Notes: generated from the letters alone by a model not told the origin. A stretch of DNA of 64,000 nt from Ornithobacterium rhinotracheale DSM 15997 (GCF_000265465.1 NC_018016.1:935501-999500); one strand, 5' to 3'; counted from the first letter of the stretch, positions 25,993 to 36,344 are shown. Translations and numbers: made by a program.

Positions 25993-26991
25993 TTAAGGCA
26001 ATGGAATTTTATTTACAATTTTATCTATAATCATGTCTGAATTAATGTTTTCTGCCTCGGCTTCGTAAGTGATTCCGATACGGTGGCGCAAAACATCTTT
26101 CACCACGGCACGCACATCTTCTGGCACTACATAGGCTCTGCCTTTTAAGAATGCATGGGCACGAGCGGCTTTTGCCATGTTGATGCTACCACGCGGCGAG
26201 GTTCCGAATTGGATATAATCCTTTAATTCAGGTAATTGAAAATCTTGCGGATAGCGCGAACAGGCTACAATGTCTAGAATGTATTGTTCGATTTTCTCGT
26301 CCATGTAGATTTTTTGAATCACTTCTCGCGCTTGGAGCAATTCGTGTTTTTCCATCATGGGCTGAATTTTCGGGAAAGTATTGTTGATATTGTGGCGCAT
26401 TATCTGGCGTTCAGACTCATAATCTGGATAAGTGATGATGGTTTTAAGCATAAAACGATCCATCTGAGCTTCTGGCAACGGATATGTTCCCTCCTGTTCT
26501 ACGGGGTTTTGCGTGGCTAGCACTAGGAATGGCTCTTCTAGTCTAAAGGTCTCATCTCCAATGGTAACTTGCTTTTCCTGCATCGCCTCGAGCAAAGCAG
26601 ATTGCACTTTAGCTGGTGCTCGGTTTATCTCGTCTGCCAACACAAAATTGGCAAAAATAGGACCTTTCTTAATCGCAAAATCGTTTTCTTTGGCATTATA
26701 AATTAAAGTTCCCACGACATCTGCCGGCAACAAATCGGGCGTAAACTGGATTCTTGAAAAAGCTCCATGTACCGCGTCTGACAGGGTTTTGATGGCTAAA
26801 GTTTTAGCCAAACCAGGCACGCCCTCGAGCAAAATGTGCCCGTTACAGAGCAACCCAATCAAAAGGCTTTCTACCATTCGATCTTGTCCGTAGATTACTT
26901 TTTTAAGCTCTTTGGACAAAGAAGCGAATTTAACTGATTGTGCTTGAACCAATTCAGATATCTCTTGCATAGTGTATTCTTGTTTAGCCAT
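25993..26991 (-). CDS. moxR: MoxR-family AAA+ ATPase
   Basis: 332 residues. Walker A reads GVPGLAKT, Walker B LADEINRAPAKVQSALLEAMQE, and sensor 1 ATQNPVEQEGTYPLPEAQMDRF. First gene of the MoxR-DUF58-Bat operon, probably a chaperone that activates the VWA-domain partners. The upstream region contains the palindrome ACCAAATTTGGT (27018-27029), which includes a near -7 element about 29 bp before the ATG. Confidence 0.93.
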   Translation of the reverse strand: MAKQEYTMQEISELVQAQSVKFASLSKELKKVIYGQDRMVESLLIGLLCNGHILLEGVPGLAKTLAIKTLSDAVHGAFSRIQFTPDLLPADVVGTLIYNAKENDFAIKKGPIFANFVLADEINRAPAKVQSALLEAMQEKQVTIGDETFRLEEPFLVLATQNPVEQEGTYPLPEAQMDRFMLKTIITYPDYESERQIMRHNINNTFPKIQPMMEKHELLQAREVIQKIYMDEKIEQYILDIVACSRYPQDFQLPELKDYIQFGTSPRGSINMAKAARAHAFLKGRAYVVPEDVRAVVKDVLRHRIGITYEAEAENINSDMIIDKIVNKIPLP

Positions 26992-27114
26992 AATCTAAGC
27001 GGTGTCGTTTAAAGTGTACCAAATTTGGTGAAAATCATTGATATTTTAACAAATAATATTCCACAATCGCCGTTAAAGTTTGTTAAGCTAAAAAAATCGC
27101 TGATTTCCAATAAT

Positions 27115-27146
27115 CAAAAAGCCTTTCTCTCAAAGGAAAAAGGCTT
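27115..27146 (-). terminator. Terminator after hisS
   Basis: 8-bp stem AAGCCTTT/AAAGGCTT (27119-27126 with 27139-27146) with an A run on the left, the U tract on the minus strand. Confidence 0.75.
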
Positions 27147-27171
27147 AAAATATAATTTTACATTCACTGAA

Positions 27172-28530
27172 TTAAGCTTTGAATTTTTCAAGGATTTCTT
27201 CTTGCGAAATGCTTACTTGCTCGCCTGTTTTTAAATCCTTAAGCGAAAGTTTGCCCTCGTTCATCTCCTCTGTCCCGATGATGGCAACATGCGTAAATGC
27301 TCCTTTGTCGGCATACGAAAATTGCTTTTTCATTTTAGACGCCTCGGGATAAAGCTCGGTGTAAATGCCTTGATTTCTTAATTTTTGAACCACTTTCATT
27401 GCAGCGAGTGCTTCTTTTTCGCCAAAGTTAGTAAATAAAATTTTCTGGCTTTCGCTGGTAAAATCTGGAAAAAGGTTTAGCTCTTCCAGCACTAAATAAA
27501 TTCTATCTAAACCAAACGATACCCCCACGCCCGGCATGTTCTTTAGTCCAAAAATTCCCGTAAGGTCGTTGTATCTTCCACCACCACCAATGGAGCCCAT
27601 TTCTACGCCTTTGGCTTTTACTTCCAAAATCGCTCCTGTGTAGTAATCCAAACCACGCGCAAGGGTTAAATTCAGGATTAAAGATGATTTTTTAAGTCCT
27701 AAGGCCTGTACTTGCTCATTGATGAATTGTAGTTCCTCAATTCCTTTGATTCCAATTTCTGAATTAGCCACAATAGGCTTTAATTGCTCCAATTGTGCAG
27801 AAAAATCGCCCGAAATATCGAATATCGGCGAAAGGATTTTTAAGGCTTCTTCGGAAATTCCTTTGCTTAGCATTTCTTCTTCTACAGCTGCTTTCCCGAT
27901 TTTGTCTAACTTATCGAGTGCTACGGTAAAATCAATCAATTGCTCAGAAATATTTGCCACTTCTGCCAATCCGCTTAAAATCTTTCGGTTGTTTAGGTGG
28001 ATTTCTACCTCTAAACCTAAATCCGAAAATCCTGCATCATACAACTGAATAAGTTCCACTTCTTGCCACAGCGACTCGCTACCTACTACATCTGCATCGC
28101 ACTGGTAAAATTCTCTGAAACGCCCTTTTTGCGGACGATCGGCACGCCACACAGGCTGAATCTGGTAACGCTTGAATGGGAAGTTGAGCTCGTTCTGGTG
28201 CTGAACTACAAAACGGGCAAAAGGCACCGTTAAATCATAACGCAGGGCTTTGTCCGAGATTTTGGGAGCCACGGTGTTAGGATTTGCCGATAAGTCTTCT
28301 GGTTTTAGTTTTTGTAAAAAATCTCCTGATTTTAGAATTTTAAAAATCAAGCGGTCTCCTTCTTCTCCGTATTTTCCTGTGAGTGTTGAGAGATTTTCAA
28401 AAGCAGGTGTCTCAATCGGCGCAAAACCATACAATTGGAAATTCTTTTGCAATTTCTGGATAATGTATTGTCTGCGTTGCACCTCCTGCGGCATAAAATC
28501 TCTGGTTCCTTTGGCTAAGGCTGGTTTCAT
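27172..28530 (-). CDS. hisS: Histidyl-tRNA synthetase
   Basis: 452 residues, class II synthetase. Landmarks are KGTRDFMP at the N-terminus, motif 2 with [39 protein letters not shown], the histidine-A loop [15 protein letters not shown], motif 3 [15 protein letters not shown], and a C-terminal anticodon-binding domain. It is a single-gene unit with a promoter just upstream and a terminator behind. Confidence 0.97.
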   Translation of the reverse strand: MKPALAKGTRDFMPQEVQRRQYIIQKLQKNFQLYGFAPIETPAFENLSTLTGKYGEEGDRLIFKILKSGDFLQKLKPEDLSANPNTVAPKISDKALRYDLTVPFARFVVQHQNELNFPFKRYQIQPVWRADRPQKGRFREFYQCDADVVGSESLWQEVELIQLYDAGFSDLGLEVEIHLNNRKILSGLAEVANISEQLIDFTVALDKLDKIGKAAVEEEMLSKGISEEALKILSPIFDISGDFSAQLEQLKPIVANSEIGIKGIEELQFINEQVQALGLKKSSLILNLTLARGLDYYTGAILEVKAKGVEMGSIGGGGRYNDLTGIFGLKNMPGVGVSFGLDRIYLVLEELNLFPDFTSESQKILFTNFGEKEALAAMKVVQKLRNQGIYTELYPEASKMKKQFSYADKGAFTHVAIIGTEEMNEGKLSLKDLKTGEQVSISQEEILEKFKA

Positions 28531-28557
28531 TTTTTAGGTTTTTATAAGTTTGAACCA

Positions 28558-28565
28558 CAAAAATA
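28558..28565 (-). promoter_or_regulatory. -7 element for hisS
   Basis: On the minus strand TATTTTTG, an exact TAnnTTTG match, lies 27 bp upstream of the hisS ATG. Confidence 0.5.
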
Positions 28566-28627
28566 TGAATTTTTAGTTTTTTTTGGGTAGAATAATTTGT
28601 TTTCTATTTTGTTCAAATTTTCATCCA

Positions 28628-28655
28628 CAAAAAAACAGCGCAAAATTGCGCTGTT
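28628..28655 (-). terminator. Terminator of the lpx-efp operon
   Basis: 10-bp perfect stem AACAGCGCAA/TTGCGCTGTT with a 2-nt loop; the A run at 28627-28635 is the U tract on the minus strand. Confidence 0.9.
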
Positions 28656-28680
28656 CTTCTTTGAATCTAAATACGATTAA

Positions 28681-29247
28681 TTATTCTTTAATACGCTCTT
28701 GGTAAGATCCGTCTTCGGTGCTGATTTTTACTTTGTCTCCTTCTTGGATAAAAAGTGGCACACGGATTTCTGCTCCTGTTTCAGTAGTGGCTGGTTTGGT
28801 AGCATTGGTAGCGGTATCTCCTTTTACACCAGGCTCTGTGTGTGTGATTTCCATAATCACAGTTGCAGGAAGCTCGGCAGAAAGTGGGGTTTCATCGTCC
28901 GCACGGAAGATGATGGTTACCTCCTCTCCATTTTTCATGAACTCTGGGTTTTCAATCATATCCTTATTAAGATATACTTGTGTATAGTCATCATTGTTCA
29001 TAAAGTGGAACCCGTTTTCGTCATCGTATAGATATTGGTATTTTCTAGTTTCTACACGCACATCATCGATTTTGTGTCCTGCAGAAAATGTATTATCTAA
29101 TACTTTTCCGTTGGTTACACTTTTTAATTTTGTACGCACAAATGCAGGACCTTTTCCTGGTTTCACATGCAAAAATTCAATGATTTTGTAGGTATCGTTA
29201 TTCCATTCGATACACATTCCTTTCCTGATATCTGATGTTGTTGCCAT
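28681..29247 (-). CDS. efp: Elongation factor P
   Basis: 188 residues, three beta-barrel domains. The tip loop of domain I reads HVKPGKGPAFVRTK with K32 as the residue that is often modified. EF-P relieves ribosome stalling at proline stretches. It follows lpxA by 25 bp on the same strand, so it is probably the last gene of the lipid A operon; this neighbour order is common in Flavobacteriia. Confidence 0.97.
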   Translation of the reverse strand: MATTSDIRKGMCIEWNNDTYKIIEFLHVKPGKGPAFVRTKLKSVTNGKVLDNTFSAGHKIDDVRVETRKYQYLYDDENGFHFMNNDDYTQVYLNKDMIENPEFMKNGEEVTIIFRADDETPLSAELPATVIMEITHTEPGVKGDTATNATKPATTETGAEIRVPLFIQEGDKVKISTEDGSYQERIKE

Positions 29248-29272
29248 ATATAATTTTCGTTTTTTTATTGAA

Positions 29273-30061
29273 TTAAAGATTATTTGGATTATAGCCTTTC
29301 ATGATTCCTCGCTGAGAGTCTCTTACAAAAGACAAAATTTCGTCGCGTTCTGGAGTTGCCTCCATCTCGGCTTCTATAAAGCTTAATGCTTGCGTATTGT
29401 TATATTTCTTTTGGTAAAGAATACGGTAAATATCTTGAATTTCTCTGATTTTTTCTGAGCTAAAGTTTCTTCTTCTCAATCCTACCGAATTGATTCCCAT
29501 GTAAGAAAGTGGCTCGCGTGCAGCTTTCACATAAGGCGGAACATCTTTGCGCACTAGGGAACCGCCCGTTACAAAGGCGTGTTTACCAATGTGGCAGAAT
29601 TGGTGCACCGCTGTCATACCCGCCATGGTAACATAATCATCTACCGTAACATGTCCTGCAAGGGTTGTATTGTTAGAAAAAATGCAATTATCTCCTACCT
29701 TGCAATCGTGAGCAATGTGGGAATATGCCATGATTAAACAATTGTTGCCCACCACGGTTTTCATGCGGTCTACCGTACCTTTGTTGATGGTTACACATTC
29801 TCTGATTACGGTATTATCCCCGATTTCAACCGTTGTTTTTTCGCCTTTGTATTTTAAATCTTGTGGCACGGCAGAAATTACTGCTCCAGGGAAAATTTTA
29901 CAATTTTTACCAATTCTTGCCCCTTGCATTATGGTAACATTGGGGCCTATCCATGTGCCTTCGCCTATGGTAACATCTTTTGAAATGGTGGTAAACGGCT
30001 CTACAACTACATTTTCTGCAATTATAGCATCGGGATGAATATATGCGAGTGGTTGATTCAT
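29273..30061 (-). CDS. lpxA: UDP-N-acetylglucosamine acyltransferase
   Basis: 262 residues made of hexapeptide repeats forming a left-handed beta helix, for example WIGPNVTIMQGARIGKNCKI, plus a C-terminal helical part. First enzyme of lipid A synthesis: it transfers a 3-hydroxyacyl chain from ACP to UDP-GlcNAc. The catalytic His lies in the AYSHIAHDCKVG loop. The gene starts 4 bp after the lpxC-fabZ stop. Confidence 0.96.
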   Translation of the reverse strand: MNQPLAYIHPDAIIAENVVVEPFTTISKDVTIGEGTWIGPNVTIMQGARIGKNCKIFPGAVISAVPQDLKYKGEKTTVEIGDNTVIRECVTINKGTVDRMKTVVGNNCLIMAYSHIAHDCKVGDNCIFSNNTTLAGHVTVDDYVTMAGMTAVHQFCHIGKHAFVTGGSLVRKDVPPYVKAAREPLSYMGINSVGLRRRNFSSEKIREIQDIYRILYQKKYNNTQALSFIEAEMEATPERDEILSFVRDSQRGIMKGYNPNNL

Positions 30062-30065
30062 TTTA

Positions 30066-31460
30066 TTATTCTTTATTCTTAATTAATCTTGCCATCATTT
30101 CAGCTTCCACCGCAATTTCGCCATTGGTGTAGCCTGTTCCTTGCATGCTCACAATTCCTCGACGAATTGGCTGAGTGAGTTCGCATTTTATGATTAAAAC
30201 ATCGCCTGGCACTACTTTTTTCTTGAATTTAACTTTGTCTATTTTCATAAAATAAGTAGAATATGATTTAGGATCTGGAACATTGCTCAAAAACAAAATT
30301 CCACCCGCTTGTGCCATAGATTCTACTTGTAGCACACCTGGCATCACAGGCTCTTCTGGGAAGTGCCCTACGAAAAACGGCTCGTTCATGCTCACATTTT
30401 TCACACCGATTACAGTTTTCTCGTCGATAGACATGATTTTATCTACCAATAAAAACGGCGGACGGTGTGGCAACAATTCCATGATTTGATTGATGTCGTA
30501 CACAGGCTCTGCATTCAAATCGATTTCTGGCATATTTTTGCGTTGTTCGATTTTGATTTGCTTGCTTAATTTTTTAGCAAATTGCGTGTTGATTAAATGT
30601 CCTGGTTTTGTGGCAATGATTTTACCTTTGATTTTTTTTCCTACCAATGTTAAATCGCCTATTACATCTAGTAATTTATGGCGAGCAGCTTCGTTTGGAT
30701 AATGAAGGGTAAGGTTGTCCAAAATTCCGTTTGGTTTGATAGAAACGCTTTCTTGGTTAAAGGCTTCTTTCAACTTTTCTTCGGTTTCTGGTGTAATTTC
30801 TTTGTCTACATACACAATGGCATTGTTGATGTCTCCACCTTTGATGAGCCCTGCGTGTAGCAATTGTTCTAATTCATGTAAAAAACTGAAAGTACGCGCA
30901 TTGGCAATTTCAGTTTTAAATTTAGAAATATCTTTTAAGGTAGCGTTTTGGGTGCCTAGAACTTTTGTACCAAAATCTACCATGGTTGTAATTTGAAATC
31001 TATCGGAAGGTATTGCTGTGATTTCCGAACCTGTTTCTGGATCTGAATAGGTTACAATTTCCTTGATTTCGTAATATTCTCTTGGTGTATCTTGTTCTTT
31101 GATACCTGCCTTTTCTATGGCTTCTACAAAGAATTTGGCAGATCCATCCATGATAGGTGGTTCGGCATTGTTTAGCTCAATGATTACATTGTCTAGATCC
31201 ATTCCCGTAAGTGCTGCCAAAATATGCTCTGTGGTGTGGATTTTTACGCCTTTTTTCTCTAAAATCGTTCCTCGCTCGGTAAAGGTAACATAATTGGCAT
31301 CTGCCTCAATGCTTGGATTGCCTTCTAAATCTGTCCTTACGAATACAAAACCTGTGTTAGGCTCTGCGGGTTTCAGCTTCATTGTCACACTTTTGCCTGT
31401 GTGTAATCCTACGCCATCTAGTACTGCTTCTGATGCTAAGGTTTTTTGATTTTCTGCCAT
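30066..31460 (-). CDS. lpxC-fabZ: Bifunctional LpxC deacetylase / FabZ 3-hydroxyacyl-ACP dehydratase
   Basis: 464 residues, a fusion typical of Bacteroidota. The N-terminal ~300 residues are LpxC, the zinc deacetylase of lipid A synthesis: HTTEHILAALTGMDLDN and the second metal ligand region NEAARHKLLDVIGDLTLVG. The C-terminal ~150 residues are FabZ: LLPHRPPFLLVDKI with the active-site His and GHFPEEPVMPGVLQVESMA with the Glu. The fusion couples lipid A and fatty acid synthesis. It is the second gene of the lpxD-lpxC/fabZ-lpxA-efp operon. Confidence 0.97.
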   Translation of the reverse strand: MAENQKTLASEAVLDGVGLHTGKSVTMKLKPAEPNTGFVFVRTDLEGNPSIEADANYVTFTERGTILEKKGVKIHTTEHILAALTGMDLDNVIIELNNAEPPIMDGSAKFFVEAIEKAGIKEQDTPREYYEIKEIVTYSDPETGSEITAIPSDRFQITTMVDFGTKVLGTQNATLKDISKFKTEIANARTFSFLHELEQLLHAGLIKGGDINNAIVYVDKEITPETEEKLKEAFNQESVSIKPNGILDNLTLHYPNEAARHKLLDVIGDLTLVGKKIKGKIIATKPGHLINTQFAKKLSKQIKIEQRKNMPEIDLNAEPVYDINQIMELLPHRPPFLLVDKIMSIDEKTVIGVKNVSMNEPFFVGHFPEEPVMPGVLQVESMAQAGGILFLSNVPDPKSYSTYFMKIDKVKFKKKVVPGDVLIIKCELTQPIRRGIVSMQGTGYTNGEIAVEAEMMARLIKNKE

Positions 31461-31480
31461 AAGACGATTTCTCCTTAATG

Positions 31481-32494
31481 TTATTTTTTTTCTAAATGAT
31501 TGATTTTTTCTACGATTTGATTCAGTTTCTTGAAGTACACATATGATTTTCTAAACTGCTGTGCATCAATCGCTGGAGAGCCATAGAGTTTTTCTCCATC
31601 TTTCACCGTTCTGTTCACACCACTCTGTGCTTGGATTTGGTTTTGGTTTCCAATTTTGATGTGTCCCACAATGCCCACTTGCCCGCCAATCATGTTGTGA
31701 TCTCCTATTTTGGTAGATCCTGCGATGCCTGTTTGGGACGCTATGACATTATGTTTCCCGATTTCTACATTGTGTGCCACTTGGATTTGGTTATCGAGCT
31801 TAGTACCTTGTCTTATGATAGTTGCACCCATGGTGCCTCTATCAATGGTGCAACAAGCTCCGATTTCTACATCATTTTCTATCACCACATTACCGATTTG
31901 TGGTACTTTGGTAAATTCTCCTTTTTCATTGGGTTTAAATCCAAAACCATCGCTACCGATAATGCTACCTGCATGGATAATGCAATTTTTGCCAATTTTA
32001 CACTCGTGGTAAATCTTCACGCCTGAGTTGATGACGGTATTGTCTCCTATCGTAACATTATCTCCCACATATACATGCGGATAAATTTTCACATTTTCGC
32101 CGATTTTCACATTTTCGCCAATGTAGGCAAAGGCTCCTATGTATTCATTTTCGCCGATTTGTGCAGTTTCCGAAATAAAGTGCGGATTTTCTCTACCAGA
32201 TTTGGCATTTCTGTACTGCTCATAAATTGTGAGTAGCTGGATAATTGCCTCATAGGCTTCTGGAACTACAATAAATGTCTTGTTATCAACCTCTTCAAAA
32301 TCAAAGTTTTTAGAAATAATGATAACACTCGCCTTGGTATCTTTTAGAAAATGTGCATAAGCAGGATTTCCTAAAAAAGTAAGGTCTTTCTCTCCAGCTG
32401 TATCGATATTAGCAAAATGGGATACCGCACGCTCGGGATTTCCCACAATTTTACCATTTATAAATTCAGCTATTTGTCCAGCTTTAAACTCCAT
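31481..32494 (-). CDS. lpxD: UDP-3-O-acylglucosamine N-acyltransferase
   Basis: 337 residues. The N-terminal nucleotide-binding domain ([17 protein letters not shown], then [14 protein letters not shown]) is followed by a hexapeptide-repeat helix with the catalytic-His loop [11 protein letters not shown]. The third acylation step of lipid A synthesis. It is the first gene of the operon. On the minus strand TACTTTTG (32499-32506) ends 5 bp before the ATG, so if this is the real -7 element the mRNA would be almost leaderless. Confidence 0.96.
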   Translation of the reverse strand: MEFKAGQIAEFINGKIVGNPERAVSHFANIDTAGEKDLTFLGNPAYAHFLKDTKASVIIISKNFDFEEVDNKTFIVVPEAYEAIIQLLTIYEQYRNAKSGRENPHFISETAQIGENEYIGAFAYIGENVKIGENVKIYPHVYVGDNVTIGDNTVINSGVKIYHECKIGKNCIIHAGSIIGSDGFGFKPNEKGEFTKVPQIGNVVIENDVEIGACCTIDRGTMGATIIRQGTKLDNQIQVAHNVEIGKHNVIASQTGIAGSTKIGDHNMIGGQVGIVGHIKIGNQNQIQAQSGVNRTVKDGEKLYGSPAIDAQQFRKSYVYFKKLNQIVEKINHLEKK

Positions 32495-32614
32495 AAAGCA
32501 AAAGTAAAAAATTAATTTTTAACTTATAACATTGTTATATAAAAATTAGTTGCAATTCGTTCATTTTTTCGATTAAGTAGCTATATCAGTACTTTTGCCT
32601 TAAATAACAAAACT

Positions 32615-33853
32615 TTATCTAGTTAATTTTTTAAACTTATCCACATTCCAATAGCATAGGTGGTATTTCTCTGTTTTGTCGTAGAGTGGTTTGGTCAAAA
32701 TTTGCTTTTCAGACCTTGCAATATCCACACAGCTCCCGTTTTTATTGTACAACAAAATAGGGTGTTTCTCGGCATCGTATGGCGTAACCTTCATCTTGGT
32801 AGCATGCACAAAATAATCGGCACAATCTATCCCCATCAGTTCGTTACATTTCTCACGGCGACGCGCGATTTCATCGTCCGATATTTTCTCGTTTCGGATA
32901 ACGGCTTTTGGCAAACGGCGTTCTACGATTGATGTAGAAAGGGTTTTTAAAATCAAATCGGGATGTTGTTGCCACAGTTTGAGCGATGCCATAATGTCGG
33001 TATCGTCAAGCTTAGTAAATTGGTCTAAATCTTCTTCCGTAAAAACAGAGGATTTCTTTCTGTTTAAGAAATAATTTATCCCCGCACTACAAGGCAGTTT
33101 TTCCCCTTGAAGTGTAAGCTCTTTGGCACGGCGAAGAGCTTGGATAAGATAAGTTTCTGCTGCCATAGATGTCTTGTGCAGATACACTTGCCAGTACATA
33201 AACATTCTGGAAATCAGAAATTTTTCTACCGAATAAATTCCCTTGGTATCAATCACCAATTCATCGTTATAGACATTCATCATAGAGATGATTCGGTTTG
33301 AATTGATGTTGCCTTCCTCCACGCCCGAAAAGAAGCTATCTCGCTTGAGATAATCTAATCGATCAATATCTAGCTGACTGGCGATGAGCTGTGATAAAAA
33401 TTTTCTGGGATATTCTTTTTTAAATATCTGAATGGCTAAATCCAACTCGCCCGAAAATTCTTGGTTAAGTTTTTGCATCAGAATCAGAGAGATGTCCTCA
33501 TGGTGCACTCCCTCTACTATGGTAGATTCCAGCGCATGCGAAAAAGGACCATGCCCCACATCGTGCAAAAGAATAGCAATGTACACTGCCTGTTCCTCCT
33601 CTTGGCTTATGTTTACATTTTTAATTCTTAAAGTTTCGATGGCGCGTTGCATGAGCTGCAAACAACCCATAGCGTGCAGAAAACGAGAGTGATTGCAACC
33701 TGGGTACACAAAATAGCTGAGCCCCGTTTGGTTGATACGACGCAGGCGTTGAAAGTATTTATGCTCTATAAGATCAAAAATAATTTCGTAGGGAATGGAA
33801 ATAAATCCATAAATTGGGTCGTTGAAAATTTTAAGTTTATTACTTTTTTTCAA
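32615..33853 (-). CDS. HD-domain phosphohydrolase (dGTPase-like)
   Basis: 412 residues. The HD metal site appears as LLHDVGHGPFSHALE (about residues 93-107), preceded by LRRINQTGLSYFVYPGCNHSR with an upstream metal-ligand His. This matches the HD superfamily of deoxynucleotide or nucleotide phosphohydrolases related to dGTPase. The natural substrate is not known. It is divergent from porX with only 42 bp between the start codons, so the promoters must overlap. Confidence 0.85.
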   Translation of the reverse strand: MKKSNKLKIFNDPIYGFISIPYEIIFDLIEHKYFQRLRRINQTGLSYFVYPGCNHSRFLHAMGCLQLMQRAIETLRIKNVNISQEEEQAVYIAILLHDVGHGPFSHALESTIVEGVHHEDISLILMQKLNQEFSGELDLAIQIFKKEYPRKFLSQLIASQLDIDRLDYLKRDSFFSGVEEGNINSNRIISMMNVYNDELVIDTKGIYSVEKFLISRMFMYWQVYLHKTSMAAETYLIQALRRAKELTLQGEKLPCSAGINYFLNRKKSSVFTEEDLDQFTKLDDTDIMASLKLWQQHPDLILKTLSTSIVERRLPKAVIRNEKISDDEIARRREKCNELMGIDCADYFVHATKMKVTPYDAEKHPILLYNKNGSCVDIARSEKQILTKPLYDKTEKYHLCYWNVDKFKKLTR

Positions 33854-33895
33854 AAAAAATTATTTTATTGTTTTAAAATACAAATATATAATAAA

Positions 33896-35443
33896 ATGGC
33901 TATAAAAATACTCTGGGTAGACGACGAAATAGAATTATTGAAATCTCATTTCATTTTTCTAGAAAAAAAAGGCTACGCCACTACAAAAATAAATAACGCA
34001 ACCGATGCCATAGAATTGCTAAAGGAAGAAAACTTTAGTGCCCTATTGCTCGACGAGAATATGCCCGGAATGTCTGGGCTAGAGGCAATTCAGAAAATCA
34101 AAGAAATTCGCCCGAATTTGCCCATCATCATGGTTACCAAAAACGAGGAAGAGCACATCATGGAAGAAGCCATAGGCTCGCACATTGCAGATTATCTGAT
34201 AAAACCTGTAAATCCTAATCAAATTCTTTTAAGCCTAAAGAAAATCCTAGAAGGCTCCAAACTCATTACCGAAAAAGCCGTAGTGGATTACCAAATGGCG
34301 TTTAGAAACATTGCCATGGAAATCATGAATGCACACGATTTCGAGGATTGGGAAAATGTGTACAAGAAATTGGTGCATTGGGAAATTATGCTCGAAAACA
34401 TCGACGATACTCAAATGCTTGAAATCCTGAATCAGCAAAAAGAAGACGCCAATCGACAATTCTGCAAATACATCGAGAAAAATTATCATGGCTGGCTACA
34501 TGGCGAAGATCGCCCTACGCTTTCGCATACTTTGATTAAAGAATATGTGCGCCCGTATTTGCAGGACGACAAAAAAACACTCCTGCTTGTGATCGATAAC
34601 TTGCGCCACGACCAGTGGAAAATGATTCAGCCACTTTTTCAGCAGTATTACAATCATTTAGAAGAAAAAATGTATTACAGCATTTTGCCATCTTCTACAC
34701 AATATGCACGAAATGCACTTTTTGCGGGATTGTTGCCACTTGAAATCGAAAAAAGATTTCCAAACGAGTGGAAAAATGATAACGAAGAAGGGAATAAAAA
34801 TGATTTTGAACCTAAGTTTTTAACCGATAATTTAGGGCGTTTAGGATTGAAAAATTTACGAACTAAATACTACAAAATCCTAAATTCTGCTTTTGAAAAA
34901 AAGGTTTTAGATGAATTCAGTAAGTTTAAAAACAATGATTTAACGGTAATTGTTTATAACTTTATTGATATTCTCTCGCATGCCAAAACCGACAATAGTG
35001 TGGTGAGCGAAATGATTAGAGATGATAAAACTTATCGTGCCATTACCAAAAACTGGTTTAAACACAGCTACTTATTGGAAATCATAAAATTAGCCGCTCA
35101 AGAGGATATGCGACTCATCATCACTACCGATCACGGGACGATCTTTGTCAAAGAACCAACACAAGTGGTGGGCGACAAGGAAACGAGCGTAAATCTCCGC
35201 TACAAACTCGGTAGGCATTTGCAGTATAATGAGAGTGATGTTTTTGCGGTAGAAAGACCAGAAGATTATTATCTACCCAAGGTGAATGTAACTTCAAAAT
35301 ACATTTTTGCCACCAACGATACATTTCTTGCATTCCCCAAAAACTACAATCATTTTGTGAATTATTACAAAAACACTTATCAACATGGCGGAATTTCCAT
35401 GGAAGAAATGATAATCCCGTTTGTGGTTTTAGAAAATAGATAA
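33896..35443 (+). CDS. porX: PorX-type response regulator with PglZ phosphatase-like domain
   Basis: 515 residues from the ATG at 33896 (MAIKILWVDDEIELL); the open frame reaches back to 33647, but that part overlaps the divergent HD gene. The receiver domain (residues 1-120) has acidic pocket D9/D10 and phospho-acceptor D53 in LLLDENMPG. A helical linker and a C-terminal alkaline-phosphatase-like PglZ domain follow (LLVIDNLRHDQW and later TTDHGTIFVKEP). PorX with the kinase PorY controls type IX secretion genes in Porphyromonas and Flavobacteriia. Its presence implies that this organism has T9SS. Confidence 0.93.
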   Translation: MAIKILWVDDEIELLKSHFIFLEKKGYATTKINNATDAIELLKEENFSALLLDENMPGMSGLEAIQKIKEIRPNLPIIMVTKNEEEHIMEEAIGSHIADYLIKPVNPNQILLSLKKILEGSKLITEKAVVDYQMAFRNIAMEIMNAHDFEDWENVYKKLVHWEIMLENIDDTQMLEILNQQKEDANRQFCKYIEKNYHGWLHGEDRPTLSHTLIKEYVRPYLQDDKKTLLLVIDNLRHDQWKMIQPLFQQYYNHLEEKMYYSILPSSTQYARNALFAGLLPLEIEKRFPNEWKNDNEEGNKNDFEPKFLTDNLGRLGLKNLRTKYYKILNSAFEKKVLDEFSKFKNNDLTVIVYNFIDILSHAKTDNSVVSEMIRDDKTYRAITKNWFKHSYLLEIIKLAAQEDMRLIITTDHGTIFVKEPTQVVGDKETSVNLRYKLGRHLQYNESDVFAVERPEDYYLPKVNVTSKYIFATNDTFLAFPKNYNHFVNYYKNTYQHGGISMEEMIIPFVVLENR

Positions 35444-35474
35444 AATTATGATTTTCACACATTTTCCTTATAAG

Positions 35475-35499
35475 AAAAGCCCCGCGATTGGGGCTTTTT
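35475..35499. terminator. Bidirectional terminator porX / murI
   Basis: 9-bp perfect stem AAAAGCCCC/GGGGCTTTT with a 6-nt loop between the convergent porX and murI genes. Confidence 0.9.
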
Positions 35500-35528
35500 A
35501 TTTTCTAAATATTAATTTAATAAGCCTT

Positions 35529-36335
35529 TTAATGCAACAATTTCAATTCAAGGCTGATATTGTTTCCAAAGAATTTTTTGGCTAATTTTTGAAAGTTTTT
35601 AGTGATGTCGGATACATAAAATCTATATTCACCTTGGGCATTGATTTCGTTTTCTATGCCTTTTTTGGTTAAAATCTCTTTGAGCGTATGTGCCACAATC
35701 AGCGGAGAATTGATCACTTTCACCGTTCCTTGGAAATAGTTTTCTATCTCGCGCTCAATCAGCGGATAGTGCGTGCAACCTAAGATGATGGAGTCTATAT
35801 CTTTTAATTTTTTATTTGAAAGATAATGCGCCAAAACAGCTTTAGAAATATCCGAACGCATTACATCTTCCTCTATCACAGGTACCAAAAGCGGCGTTGC
35901 CAGTTCCTGCACTTGGATATGCTTATTAAATTTTCTTATTCGTTTTTTGTACACGCCAGAGTTCACTGTAGCTTTGGTTGCAATTACACCCATTTTTTGA
36001 TAAAATCCGTATGCAGCTTTTTCTGCCACGGGCGTAATCACATCTAGCACAGGCACATTGTTTTGGCTCGCCACTTCTTGAATTTCCTTCAAGGCATTGG
36101 AAGAAGCTGTATTACACGCCACGATGATTACCTTGCAGTTTTGATCAATCAAAAACTGGGTAATATCCTTGCTATATTGAATGATTACTTCCTTTGATTT
36201 ATTCCCGTAGGGCAAGTGTTTAGAGTCTCCAAAATAAATGATGCTCTCGTTGGGAAACAGATTTTTTATCTCGCGCGCAGTGGTGAGTCCGCCCACGCCC
36301 GAATCAAAAATGCCAATGGGTCTATTGTCGCTCAT
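35529..36335 (-). CDS. murI: Glutamate racemase
   Basis: 268 residues. Makes D-glutamate for peptidoglycan. The two catalytic cysteines are in VACNTASSNAL and LGCTHYPLI; the N-terminus IGIFDSGVGGLTTAREI is diagnostic. It lies 9 bp after hemW on the same strand and is probably co-transcribed with it. Confidence 0.97.
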   Translation of the reverse strand: MSDNRPIGIFDSGVGGLTTAREIKNLFPNESIIYFGDSKHLPYGNKSKEVIIQYSKDITQFLIDQNCKVIIVACNTASSNALKEIQEVASQNNVPVLDVITPVAEKAAYGFYQKMGVIATKATVNSGVYKKRIRKFNKHIQVQELATPLLVPVIEEDVMRSDISKAVLAHYLSNKKLKDIDSIILGCTHYPLIEREIENYFQGTVKVINSPLIVAHTLKEILTKKGIENEINAQGEYRFYVSDITKNFQKLAKKFFGNNISLELKLLH

Positions 36336-36344
36336 GCTGCAAAT

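Noticed and set aside
33647-33895. Upstream extension of the porX reading frame
   Set aside because: It overlaps the divergent HD gene, and a response-regulator receiver domain starts cleanly at the ATG at 33896.
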